DNA of 64,000 nucleotides from Aphrophora alni (lineage: Eukaryota > Arthropoda > Insecta > Hemiptera > Aphrophoridae), in contig OY740774.1 of assembly GCA_963513935.1 (NCBI GenBank), forward strand, positions 28,105,949 to 28,169,948, read 5' to 3'. Below the pieces are notes generated by a model. That model saw nothing but the letters and a program-made list of their open reading frames with translations. It ran no database searches and had not been told where the DNA came from. Of this stretch, positions 53,701-64,000 are shown piece by piece (the stretch's first letter is position 1; each line of letters starts with the position of its first letter). The position numbers and the translations under genes are program-made.

Positions 53701-54039
53701 AGCTTGAGGTTGACCCTCTTATTTTTATTAACGCTGGCACATTGCACTTTTAACATGGTGATAGAGAATCTGTTGGTGTTGGCCACTAGTTTGAGCTATG
53801 TGCAATAAATAAAAATTATTTTTCTGAATGTTATAATTTACATTAATAACGTCATTCTTCACGATTTTCATAAAATATATTTATTTATTTTTATTCCACG
53901 AAATTTATTATATTTAAAATAACGTGGCTCGTGTACAGCAATAATCAAAATTTATGGAAGTACTGAAGAAAGTAAGATAAACAATAAACTAACATTTAAT
54001 ATCCATAACAAGCAGTAGAGGTTAAAATAAAACTGAATT
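53701..54039. other. AT-rich intronic DNA
   Basis: No gene or repeat recognised. Confidence 0.35.
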
Positions 54040-54275
54040 TTTCTTGTTAATTAAAGGCGAAAATCCTCTTGGTCATCGTAGTCTTAGAAAAGGATCGTAG
54101 GGAAACAAAACTTCGAATACTCTAATAGCGTCAGAGACGAAAGAAAACAAGGGTTGTTTAAAAGAGACCTGTTAGGAAATATGAAAGAGAGGGAACTAAA
54201 CCAAGACTACATGAAAACAGGTTTGATCCAGTTGGGATTCTTCGGGATTACCACGCCAGTACTAATGTGCCCCTG
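54040..54275 (-). repeat. Dispersed repeat family A, copy 7
   Basis: On the minus strand: AGTACTGGCGTGGTAATCCC, GGATCAAACCTGTTTTCATG, TAGTCTTGG, CCCTCTCTTTCATATTTC, CTGACGCTATTAGAGTATTC. Minus-strand frames across it are incidental. Confidence 0.7.
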
Positions 54276-55309
54276 AGAGTAAAAAAAGCCATATAAGAAC
54301 CACACACATATAGAATCATATAACAATATTTCCATTCGTCGTCTGAGGGACGAGAAACAATTGTATGAGCACCACCGCGACGACAAGAATTCCTTCTTAT
54401 CTTCCATAACCAGATTAAACATGGATATCTTAAAGTTAATCTTACAATTTGAAATTCTCGCAGGTGTATTTCGAAAAAGGATTTGTAATACATACTAAGA
54501 GTTAGTAACAGAAAAAGTTTTGTAATTAAGTTTTGTGTAACGTTTCAACGGAATGGGAATGACACGTAAAATACTCCTGTTTTGAATTTTTAAACACAGA
54601 TATTAATCTTTATTTTAATAAAAAGTTGTCTAATATTAAAATATTGAATTCGTTAAATAGTTTGTGTGGTGAATACTTTTAAAATTTTCTTAATACAACT
54701 TTCATGACACACTTCTGAATGTCATCTATAGACATCAGTATGGATTTATAGACACAACCCAATAGTATTTATTCCTCCTAGCAGCAAAGGAGAGTAAGCC
54801 TAGTACACTTACCGTATTTCCTAAAATTTTACAGTTTCATTCACACTTTTAAAAACAATATTTTCGAAACTCATTTTTAATATAATCAACGTGTCCCGGC
54901 CAATTCAATCCCTTATCAAACAAAACGCCTAATGAATCCTTGTTTTCAACTTAATCCCAAGAACTATTGGAATAATTTCAACATTTAATATTTTTAAATC
55001 AACCATATATTGTGATAATTAAATTTATAGAACGAAATGTTGATCTAATATTATTTTAATATTCTGTGCTCTTCAAACCATCTCTCCCATTTTTAGAATG
55101 TATCCCTGCTGGTTTGTATTGACCAATGCTTTCTCTTCAAGATTGAGAGATTACTAATTCAAACCCCGTGGCGGCTCAAAAAACCCCCGTGATAATGGTA
55201 GAACAACAATGACAGGAATTCGATATGCTAACCAGAAATTCCTTCTAGTGGGACTGGGCCCTTCACGGGCCATTTAGATTCGTTTTAAACTTCTTCTTTT
55301 TCCACACAA

Positions 55310-56190
55310 AAGCATTATGTATTGTGTATCTTTCTTGTCTTTTTTTCACATATCAAATCACTCATGACTTATTAGAAACTGTGACTAGTAATAGTCCACA
55401 TTAGGATTAAATCTTTTTGACCATGTGTCTTTCACAACGTTTCCGACCTGCGTTCGATTTCTCATACGTTTTGTCTCTTCCAAGTTGAACCTCTCTTGTA
55501 TAGTTTATTCCCCGCGCCAGCAGAACAATGGAGAGGGGGGAGAGTACCCTTGTATATGACGATACCGTTTCACACACATCAACAATATGTATCAGTTTAT
55601 CTTCTTTGTATTTTTTCAGATAGTCACCAAAACACTCATGACTTGTAAGGAACTGTACCGTGTATTACTCAACTTGTCTTTTCCTTTTTCGATCGTATTT
55701 TACTTGACCATGTGCTTTTCTTCATCGATGTTTCCAATTTGCATTTCCATTTGTCATACGGTTTCCTCTCTCTTTCTCCTTCAATCTGAACTGTACACTG
55801 TAACCTGACTGTACTTGTATAGTCCTTACCTTTCCCGCGCCACCTGGATAATGAGGAAGAGTTGGTTATAGTTCCCCCGACCTTAGAAGCATTTTTCGTT
55901 ACCGTTCCACACAAAATCACAATATGTATCTTCCTTATCAAAACACCAATGACTTGTAAGAAACTTTGTCGTGTAATAGTCTTTCACTTTACCATGAGCT
56001 TTTCACCGACGGTTTTCCATCAACGTTGTCATGTCTAGTGTGTTTTTCTCTCCCCCCCTCTCTCAACTCTAACCTGAACTGTGAAGCTCTCTAATATTAT
56101 TCGTACGTTTTCTGCACCATCAGGACAATGGAGAGAACTTCAACAACAACCATCAAAGCGTCTGTCGATACTGTTCTGTAGGTTATACTT
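55310..56190 (+). repeat. Diverged tandem repeat, about 300-bp unit, three copies
   Basis: CACTCATGACTTRTWAG-like strings at about 55355, 55633 and 55947 are each followed in order by GTGTANTAGTC-like, GACCATGTGCTTTTC, CGTTTCCRA, TTGTATAGT and CGCGCCANCWGGA-AATG strings. Spacing is about 278 and 314. Old and strongly diverged; it sits in the centre of the 49-60 kb palindrome. Confidence 0.65.
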
Positions 56191-57000
56191 AATTTAATTA
56201 CTGCTTTCCTTTGCATCCTTGCAATCATGTCTATAAATGTTTAAAATATATAATGCTTTTCCCAGTGTATGCTCCATAACTGGACACAAAATGCATCACT
56301 CGTAATAAAATTCTCCTCTTTTACGTTCTTGGTTTTTCTTAGTTTGACGTAATTTGGTTAATAAGTTCTCACTCTTTCTATGTGTAACATCTCTTTCGTT
56401 GGAACGTGATTCGTCTGAGTTCCGCTCACGCGACTGCACTTGACACTCACGCACGCTGACGTTATAACGGTTTCAACATGTCACACACTACATGCACAAC
56501 CAAACAATGTCTTCACGACAAACCTTGTCAATATTTTATCGCACGTCTCGCTTGGTACAACGACGTGCTTTTGATCTCTCCAAGCTTTGTTTTATAATTG
56601 GTTTCATCATATGCCTCTTTGAAAGTTCTCCTCCGTATATTTATGAGACGACAAGGGACACAGGATCATTAGCGAAGTTGTAACGCTGCCGGGAACCACA
56701 TATTTACATTAAATAGTCACGTTGCAACTTGTTTTAATTTAAAACTTCTGCAATGTGCAAATGATTATAGTAGCGTGTAGTAAGGATTATTTTAGTTAAC
56801 ATTGAAACAGTGGTGATTCTTCCATTGGTTGTGAAACCCTTTATAAAATAAAACTAATTATTTTTACAAAGGAAATAGTATATCTTTTTGAAAACATTAA
56901 ACTAAAATCAATACAGTCGTTATAAGTGCTATTGCTTAGGAAGAGTTTCTCGGGTTGTTATGTAAAATTTGAAACAAGTTTTACAAACGACACGTGGACA
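56191..57000. other. Non-coding, with a CpG-richer pocket
   Basis: At 56400-56470 there is a GC-richer stretch (TCCGCTCACGCGACTGC, CACGCACGCTGACG). A 63-codon frame at 56492-56683 is not recognised. Confidence 0.3.
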
Positions 57001-57245
57001 CGGTGAAGGTTTGTTCATGCGAGGCAATCCCGAGGGTCCCTAACTCAATAAACACCTTGTTTCATGTAGTCTATGTTTAAATCCCTCTCTTTCATCTTTC
57101 TATCAGGTTTTCTTTGACTAACTCCTATTGTCTTTCGACTCCGACGTTATTTAGAGGCTAGGGGATTGTATTTTGTGTGCTTTTCTTTCCTTTTATATAA
57201 ATCTATGATGACCTAGAGATTACTTGCCTTCAAACAACAACTAAA
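57000..57245 (+). repeat. Dispersed repeat family A, copy 8
   Basis: GAGGCAATCCCGAGG, CACCTTGTTTCATGTAGTCT, AAATCCCTCTCTTTCATC, GGGGATTGTATTTTGTGTGC, GATGACCTAGAGATTACTTG and a CAAACAACAACTAAAG tail match copy 6 including its CAA-rich end. Confidence 0.72.
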
Positions 57246-58519
57246 GTTATATATCTTTGCTGTGGTTTGACGAATTAAATATTTCTTTTACAAGGTACTT
57301 TATATGTTTACAATTGAGACAAAGACAAACTTGCATTCCAAGTAACTGTTTGAATTACGACGTATAAAGTTAGTCCTAAATTATAAAGTTTTAAAAGAAA
57401 TATAAACTAACATAGTAATCACGTTTTAAATATAAAGTAACAAAACAAACAGAATATGTAATTTTAAGTGAGTGGTTCATGAGAGTGAAATGGTACTGCA
57501 GTAAATATTAGCAAAAAAATTGATCGTCTATCAAAGTGAACAAAAAACTGAACTCATACAAAGTACTTCCTAATCCTAAAGTTAATTCCAATATTTGACC
57601 AACCTAATCAGCCTCTGGTTGGTCTATGATAACTCTCGCTTGGTGGATGTGAGATTCAGTGTTCAATCTGGTGGTGCTCTTCTTGACTTTGCATCTTAAG
57701 ACAAAGCAGCTTAAGCTCTACGCTGGCTGTTGCACAATAGGATTATTGTTATGACGTAAGCTTATACGACCATTGCATCTGTATTACACTTATTTAACAG
57801 TTTTCAGGGTTTATTTTCCCTGAACGTGAACTGTGTTCACCCCATAATTAATATTTAAAATTAATCAAATTATGAATCACTCTGTCAAGCTGGCAAAAGA
57901 AATTTCTCTCACTGCTTTGGAGGGATTATACGATATCAATTAGATGTGTTTTTTTCTCTTTCAGAATCTAGTTATAGGGGTACCGCTTAGAAAAGAACCT
58001 CGCGCCGATGTTGTCTCGCGCAGGTAGATCTGTGGTGGGAGAGCGAGAGCCCGAGTTAGGCCAGACATACCCGGCCGCTTCTTCATTGCGTAGGGCTTAA
58101 TATTGTCTTTTTTAAACCTACTACAGCGTTAAAAAACTGTGAATGTGTATAGTTTATGTTCCTGACAACTACAATTAATAAAGTTAAATATTTTAAAAGT
58201 AAAAGACGTAAAAAGACATTAAATTATAGGGTTTTAAATTCCTTTATATTATGGCAAAAATGTAACAATTTATTCCCATCACAGCTCCAATCCCCTCCCC
58301 GCCATCGCCTCTACATGCGTGCGCGAGCCACTCTCGAGATGACGGTTTCTTTCTGTCGGTAGGCCTATAGGCTCATCCAACGTGAGTTCTCTGAATCTCA
58401 AACTAACCAGAGAGGCGTCTACGTTAACATCGTAACAACACAAATTTTAAGCAAGCATGCTCTGCTCCCATAACTATCAATCGAAGTGGACATGTTTGAT
58501 AATGTATTAAATAAAAATT
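57246..58519. other. Non-coding centre-right of the palindrome
   Basis: A GC-rich pocket at 57990-58080 includes a 31-codon frame starting MLSRAGRSVVGEREPE at 58009, and another lies at 58280-58400. Their origin is unknown. Confidence 0.35.
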
Positions 58520-58908
58520 TGTCGCAGACCACCTACACCTGTTGTTTATTTCTAGTTGACCTTTATACACTAATCTACTTCCGATAAATTAATATGATGG
58601 TAATTATACTAATGAAAATCTGTATATTTGTATGTTGCAAATCACTTGCTTTACATGTCTTGTACTGCATTGACCTTTCGTTATATATATATGTGTTTTG
58701 TTCACTTAGCGTTCTCCACTACACGGAACAAATTAAATTTAATTTGTGTTGAAAATTTTACAGTTTAATTGTTGAATAGCAGAAAACGAAAACTATGAGT
58801 CGTAGAGTTACTGAGAGATGTCGAATTTAGTAGATTAAATTATGGTGGGGGGGGGAGGAATAAATGTTTATTGAAATTCTCTAAATTGTCCATATTATTC
58901 ACTACATT

Positions 58909-58910
<2 letters not shown>

Positions 58911-58959
<49 letters not shown>
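58911..58959 (+). repeat. T49 homopolymer
   Basis: Forty-nine consecutive T inside the right arm of the large inverted duplication; the left arm lacks it. Could be a poly-A tail of a tiny minus-strand retro-insertion or simple slippage; length may be a sequencing artefact. Confidence 0.95.
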
Positions 58960-58962
<3 letters not shown>

Positions 58963-60359
58963 GAAACGTTCCAATAGACGAATTTACACATTGTCGTATA
59001 TAACCTAAATTATATAAATGTACGAAATCGTTAAAAATAATGAGCAATGTGTATTGAGTTAGTCGAAATTTATGTTTTGTTTCGCGGTTTTTTTAGTCCA
59101 TTCAGTGAGATTTTCTTACTAGTCGTTCTGTGAATCGTAAACCCTGCTCCTCGTTAAAAGCGTAAACGATCTGACTACTGTTTATAATTTAATAGGAAAG
59201 AAAACACCAGTGTAATTGATATGTAAGTAATAAGTAATTTATGTTTTTTACGCTAAATGGCCGTTAACAAACATACAGACGAAGTTCTAAAAAGGCATTA
59301 AAATGGACTCCTTTTCGCTTGATGGAATATTTTCAATTTAATGGTGAATTATTTATAATAATTGTGGATAGAATGGACGGCGTTACATCAATAGGTTTAT
59401 CTTATCCATTGACACATTGCTTATATTGTAATGATATTGTACTCGGAGGGGTGGTGGTTACATTGCTTCATTGTAACAAATGAAGATGACGATTTAGCAA
59501 TTGAAACGTCGTCTTGTTAAATAAATGTATTGTAACGGAGCATTGTAGGGTTTTCTTCAATTTGATGATTGAAGTTTCGACGAGTGTATATCATTTTCTC
59601 ATTTACAAGAAGAACGTATAGTTAAGAAGCTGAATGTATTGTAACAAAATAAATACGTTGTAACAATCCAATTTAAAATTATACAGATAGGCTTTCACAC
59701 AACTATGCACGAAGAAGAATTATATCCATTTCAATTTTTATTGTATTTGTTTCTGCAATATCGAATTTAATAATGAAATGGATAACCAAAATTATTTTTA
59801 CACTTTGGAAATCACATAAAAGTACCGTCGATACATTATATGCAACTGTAGGGTTTGATATTGATAACGCATGTAACTGGACTCTGTAATTAGTCATAGC
59901 GATATTATCATAATTCATTCTATGGTTCAGAGATGTACGTCCCTATTACAGTTTAGTTCAGCGTAATTTTCAATTTCAATATTCAATGTTGCGCAATGAA
60001 ACGTTACTGAAACTACCGAAGACTAGAAATTTATGTTTTAGCAACCAGAAATATAGGTGGGCAATCGTGCGTACACAAACAGGGGCGAGCACGCGGAAGA
60101 GACACGCCTTTAATTATTTAAACATTTGATACTAGGATTTTTAACATCGTTAGTCTCTTATATTGAAAGAAATGCTTGGTACGTTTTATTTTTTATAGGC
60201 GAGGACAGAGGGAATTAAATTATGTTTAAAATTTGAGTGATTTGGTAATAAAAAGTGTATAAAAAAATCCTCTGTCAATTTATTTTGAACTCAGTACTTT
60301 AAAGAATATATATATTTCCTTGTAGTTTAGTTTAATTCCCTCTCTTTTATCTCTGACGT

Positions 60360-60720
60360 TATTACCTTATAGACCAACAAAGAATAACTAAACAGAAATC
60401 CGCCAGACAGCAAATAATATTTATTTTTGGAAGTTTTAAAATTGACTTTCTTTGTAATGTGATATAAATATGGTTTTATATTAAATGATTTAATATTAAA
60501 TGGCTGTCACATTATCAGAATAAATTTTGTTTTGACAGATGAAAATGTAAAAGGGTGGTTTTATTTGCTTTCCTTATGCCTTTACGAAGTTTATTTGTCC
60601 TTTAAAGTGATGCCATCCTTTGATCATGAAGGAACGCTGCACTTCACTAAACTGTGACATTTTTAGTCAGAAATATAACGAATTTTTTTTTTGTTAACGA
60701 CGTTTTTAATACAAGATTAG
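60360..60720 (+). repeat. Dispersed repeat family D, copy 2
   Basis: Direct homologue of 36780-37170; see that copy for shared strings. Immediately follows the right arm of the large inverted duplication. A short possible family-A scrap lies at 60320-60365. Confidence 0.65.
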
Positions 60721-62880
60721 CTTTTATAGTCTCTTCTATGGTAGAAAATAAGGAAAACATCTGTATAATTAGATCCTCAAAGCGCCAATATTTTGCAAAT
60801 AGTATGTTTGCATAATTATATATGCATATAGAGCGATTCGCAAAACATCTTCACGCCATAAATTTGATTTAAAAAACAAATTAACTTATTAAAGTTAAAG
60901 AGCTAATTTTACCATGGCATTAAATAGAGCTGACGTTTTTGAACTTTTGTGTATTAGAACCCCTGAACGAAAGAAAGTTTTTTTATGAAAACAATATCAC
61001 ATTTTAAATTTTGTTAACATTATAATATTTATTAAATTTGGATCTAGGTCATAAACTGGTCAACGAAATAAAAGAGCTGTCTGTCAACAGGATAATTACC
61101 TAACGATTTTTATGTATTGAACTAGTTATTGTTTTCATTACCAAGAGTTTAGCGTGTGACCTTGTTTTCAACCTCTGTGGAGAATTAACCGGAAATTTTT
61201 TAGTCTTATTTCATTTTTTTAAATTTCAATTACTATTAATGGTTTAGCTAGTAGGTTTGTCTAGCTTTATATTTGAAACTTCAATTATTTTTCGTTTTTT
61301 AAAGCTTTCCCCCAGTGTTATCTTCGTCTCTTACCAATTAAGTTATGATTTTCGGACCGTATATGTTCAACAATTTTCAATTTATTTACTACGCCTAATC
61401 ACATGTTCTTTTTGTTTTCACTAATTCTCACATTTAGAAGATTTTTGTTTCGCCAATTTATTTCCCGTCTCATTCACAATAAATACAGTTCTTAGTGTCA
61501 TAAGTGCCGTTTTAACGTTTGTTTTTAACGAGATGTTACCCCAAAACTAGTGTTTATTTTAAGCAACCTCTTAACACGATTTTTTAGTTGTGTAATACAC
61601 TGCCAATTAAACTAAACGGTGTTCAGATATATTATGTTTTCTATAGTTTGCAAACTCCAAACACAAATCGAAAAATCTATTTAGTTGTTCCCTCTATTAA
61701 TATTTTCTTTAGTACATAATTTGAAAATAAAATAAATAAATAAGGCTACTGCAATGAAATCTCAACTTTGCCCATAGTTTTAACATACATTTCTAGAGTT
61801 CGCTCCCGTTGCAGTAACTTCAATGACCACAACGTGCATTAAAAGTTTACCCCTCTCCCGGTCCACTTACTGTTGACTACAATGCTCTGAATGTATTTGC
61901 ACATTGTGGAGGTGCTTTGCCCCTAATTGCCGGAAAAGTTCAAAGAACAAAACAAGAGAACAGCCACTAGACTCAGCTCTGAAGTATTCCACCCTTTTTT
62001 CTTTTGTTACAATTATCCAAATTACCCTTCGAACTTTTACCTTGGATACTTCACTTTAATAGAAGGGTCTTCATTTAATGAAGAATATATAATCGCTTGG
62101 AGGTAATTTCTTTGAGTGTTTTGCATACCTGTTAGGTCCCATTCCTTTAACCGATTGTAAATGTACAAAGTTTTATTTTATTTCAACATTTATTTTAGTA
62201 CGTGGTTGATGTTCTAACAGTTTCACGCGCTCATAAATGCAATATTCGAAATACGCAGTTTAACGTGAATTAACTCTAAGTTTTAGTGTTTTTCATAGTT
62301 CATTAAATGAATTGCACACAATTTTTCACATGTACAAAACCAAATAGGTACTAATTAAACTGAAAATTTATGTTGGAAGCTGAGATAAGACGAAAACTAA
62401 AAACTTGATTTTTACAAAATTGGTTCAAACGATTTTGATGAAATTTATGTTCTAAGGGTTCAAAGGAAAACGTATGCATCACTATCTCATCCAAAATTCT
62501 GGTTCGGGAATTCTATATATGAAATAGGAGAAATAACCCATGATCACTTTCATAAAAGTTTGTATATCTCAAAATCGACGGAAGCTATTGATGATTTTAG
62601 ATGAAACGTGAAAATTTATATCTAAAATAATTGTGCCAAGCTTCAAATGAAGGAAAGTTCTAGTTCTTGATTAATTTGGAAAAAACCAAAACAAATCGAC
62701 TTGTATCAAAGTTCATTAGATATTTTATAATCACTCTAGAAACGTAAATTACCTTTACTTCTAATTTGGGAGATTGGTTTGTCTCGTAAATTTATCTAAA
62801 TATTTATCGCCGATTTTGTAATATGATTTTATGACAGTACCTCCCGAACTGATATTTTTGGAGATATGGCGATTAATATG
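60721..62880. other. AT-rich intronic DNA
   Basis: No gene recognised on either strand. Confidence 0.4.
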
Positions 62881-62980
62881 TTTTGTGACAGGGTTACTAG
62901 GCTCGGGTTGGGTAGTTAAGCGGGACCTACTGGTGTGTGGTCTTATCGTAGAACAGCTGATCTAACCTGAGTTCGTAGCT

Positions 62981-63312
62981 ATGTTGAGCAGACCACGCGA
63001 AAACCGGAGAAGTGAGCCGTCCACACAGTCAGGCAGATGTGTGTTATGGCTATGTTCTACACACCATGTTTCTAAATTACACCATAGCTCTGTTAAGTTA
63101 ATTGGGAGAATGGATTCGGAGTTATACCGGAGGCTCAATCCTCAAATTGGACGGGTTATTACTAAATTTAAACGTGAACAGTTGATAATGGACAACGCTC
63201 ATGTTTTAATTAGTGATATTGTATGTTTGAGTGAATATTTAGTAATTGGTTTAAATTCGGTAATATATTATTTTCTTCAAAGCTGGGTACCCTATGGTAC
63301 ATGGTCAGATCT
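62981..63312 (+). other. Unrecognised 110-codon frame ending at a donor-like site
   Basis: Begins MLSRPRENRRSEPSTQSGR, continues through DSELYRRLNPQIGRVITKF, and reaches TGGAG/GTAAGTG, a strong splice-donor match, at about 63315. The surrounding 62880-63400 is GC-richer than the flanks. It does not resemble a cadherin repeat, so it is not the next kug exon. It could be an exon of a nested gene or part of an old retroelement. I do not recognise it. Confidence 0.25.
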
Positions 63313-63399
63313 GGAGGTAAGTGTTTAGACCTCGCAATGGAGGTGGGCCGAAAACAGTATCCCATTCCAACCTGTAGATCCTACCGTAGGGTTATAATG

Positions 63400-64000
63400 T
63401 AACCTCAACGTTACAAATTGGTAGCAACAATTTTGTTTCGGTACTTAGGAACTACATTTTATACAAAATTGATTATAATTGGTATAGTCCATTTCGGAAA
63501 ATGGATATATTCGAGTTTCGTTTTATGAAAATTACCAGTTATAGAATACAAATTTAAAATGTATCAAGATATGGTCGAAATATCAGAATTTCCAATAACA
63601 AAGTGAAGTCGGTAGTCACAGGGAAGTTTCGTCTACCGTTGTCTTCGTAACATTTTTTAGATGTAGTGGCTAGACATTGAACAGGGATACGAAACCAATC
63701 AAATGCCAGTGTAGGAACTAATCAAGCGTCGAAAGGGGAGGTGGTCAAGTTACACTCTCTTGCCAACAGTCTCAATCCAACGATGCCATTTTCAAATTCC
63801 TTGGCGCGAACTTTCCTCTGACACCTCAAAGAAAACCTCATTCGGAGTAGGTGTCCAGTCCTCAAAGAGGCCATACAATTAATCATAGTTACTCATCCTG
63901 AAGAATCCACCAGTCTCATTTATCGGCAGTTTATTTTTTGGAGAGTTTTCGTTTCGAAGATATTTATTGAACTTTCGAGAGGCAAACATTGGATACGTAG
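63400..64000. other. Non-coding end of window
   Basis: Nothing recognisable; a moderately GC-rich stretch at 63720-63900 has no clear reading frame. Confidence 0.35.

Larger units (their letters stand above)
49075..60320. repeat. Large interrupted inverted duplication (11 kb)
   Basis: Outer blocks: 49075-49600 pairs with the reverse complement of 59790-60320 (GTACTGAGTTCA, TTAAATAATTAAAGGC-like, GTAACGTTTCATTGCGCAAC, ATTGAAATTGAAAATTACGC, TAATATCGCTATGACTAATT, GTTGCATAT). Inner blocks: 51410-52040 pairs with 58520-59190 (CAACGAGGAGC, CAGAACGACTA, TTTAGTAGATTAAATT, GCGTTCTCCA, CAACAGGTGTAG, GTCTGCGAC). The two block pairs keep the same order, so they form one nested palindrome around a ~6.5-kb centre at 52.0-58.5 kb. 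Unrelated DNA interrupts the left arm. Confidence 0.7.

Noticed and set aside
63115..63312. Next kug exon
   Set aside because: No cadherin motifs (DxNDN, LDRE, DxD) in the translation, although the frame ends at a good donor.

Overview
This window is eukaryotic and almost certainly arthropod, most likely insect, genomic DNA. It is AT-rich, dominated by dispersed and tandem repeats, and has GT-AG splice signals. It contains one clear protein-coding block: 16837-20197 on the + strand encodes the N-terminal 1120 residues of a giant protocadherin. The signal peptide, the order of the cadherin repeats, and a characteristic spacer between repeats 6 and 7 identify it as an orthologue of the Fat-like cadherin kugelei (Drosophila kug, fat2). 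The block is one very large exon. It has a splice acceptor at 16793, a short 5' leader with two tiny upstream ORFs, and a phase-1 splice donor at 20197/20198. I found no further kug exon. The 16.8 kb upstream is therefore probably a 5' intron, and the 43.8 kb downstream probably the next intron.

The rest is repeat-rich intronic DNA. From the left: a degenerate TGAN-type minisatellite (60-2290); a 78-bp satellite enclosed by inverted terminal repeats (6375-7972); a foldback element built from a ~585-bp repeat family (8745-10590); a 137-bp satellite (11080-11872); two small inverted-repeat elements (13030-13625 and 14136-14407); the kug exon; an inverted-repeat element (20875-24240) that contains a 239-bp GA microsatellite; a very large inverted-repeat element (about 24540-36300) that carries a ~214-bp satellite of about 18 copies; a 180-bp mini-element (36595-36775); tRNA-derived SINE remnants near 39.9 and 44.5 kb; a 129-bp satellite of 15 copies (46071-47999); and a large interrupted inverted duplication (49075-60320) with a dead Tc1/mariner-type transposase fragment lying between the homologous blocks of its left arm.

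The most unusual observation is a short terminal motif (CTGATGATGG-like, a small hairpin, then GAAACG). I see about 14 copies, and read along the window their orientations nest like matched brackets. At least four pairs are clearly the ends of inverted-repeat elements, and two of those elements enclose satellite arrays. This suggests a family of mobile elements that carries or generates satellites inside the introns of a developmental gene. The motif resembles part of a hammerhead-ribozyme core, as found in Penelope-like elements, but I cannot fold a complete ribozyme from it.

All repeat boundaries were read by eye and are approximate to about 10-50 bases. No database search was available.
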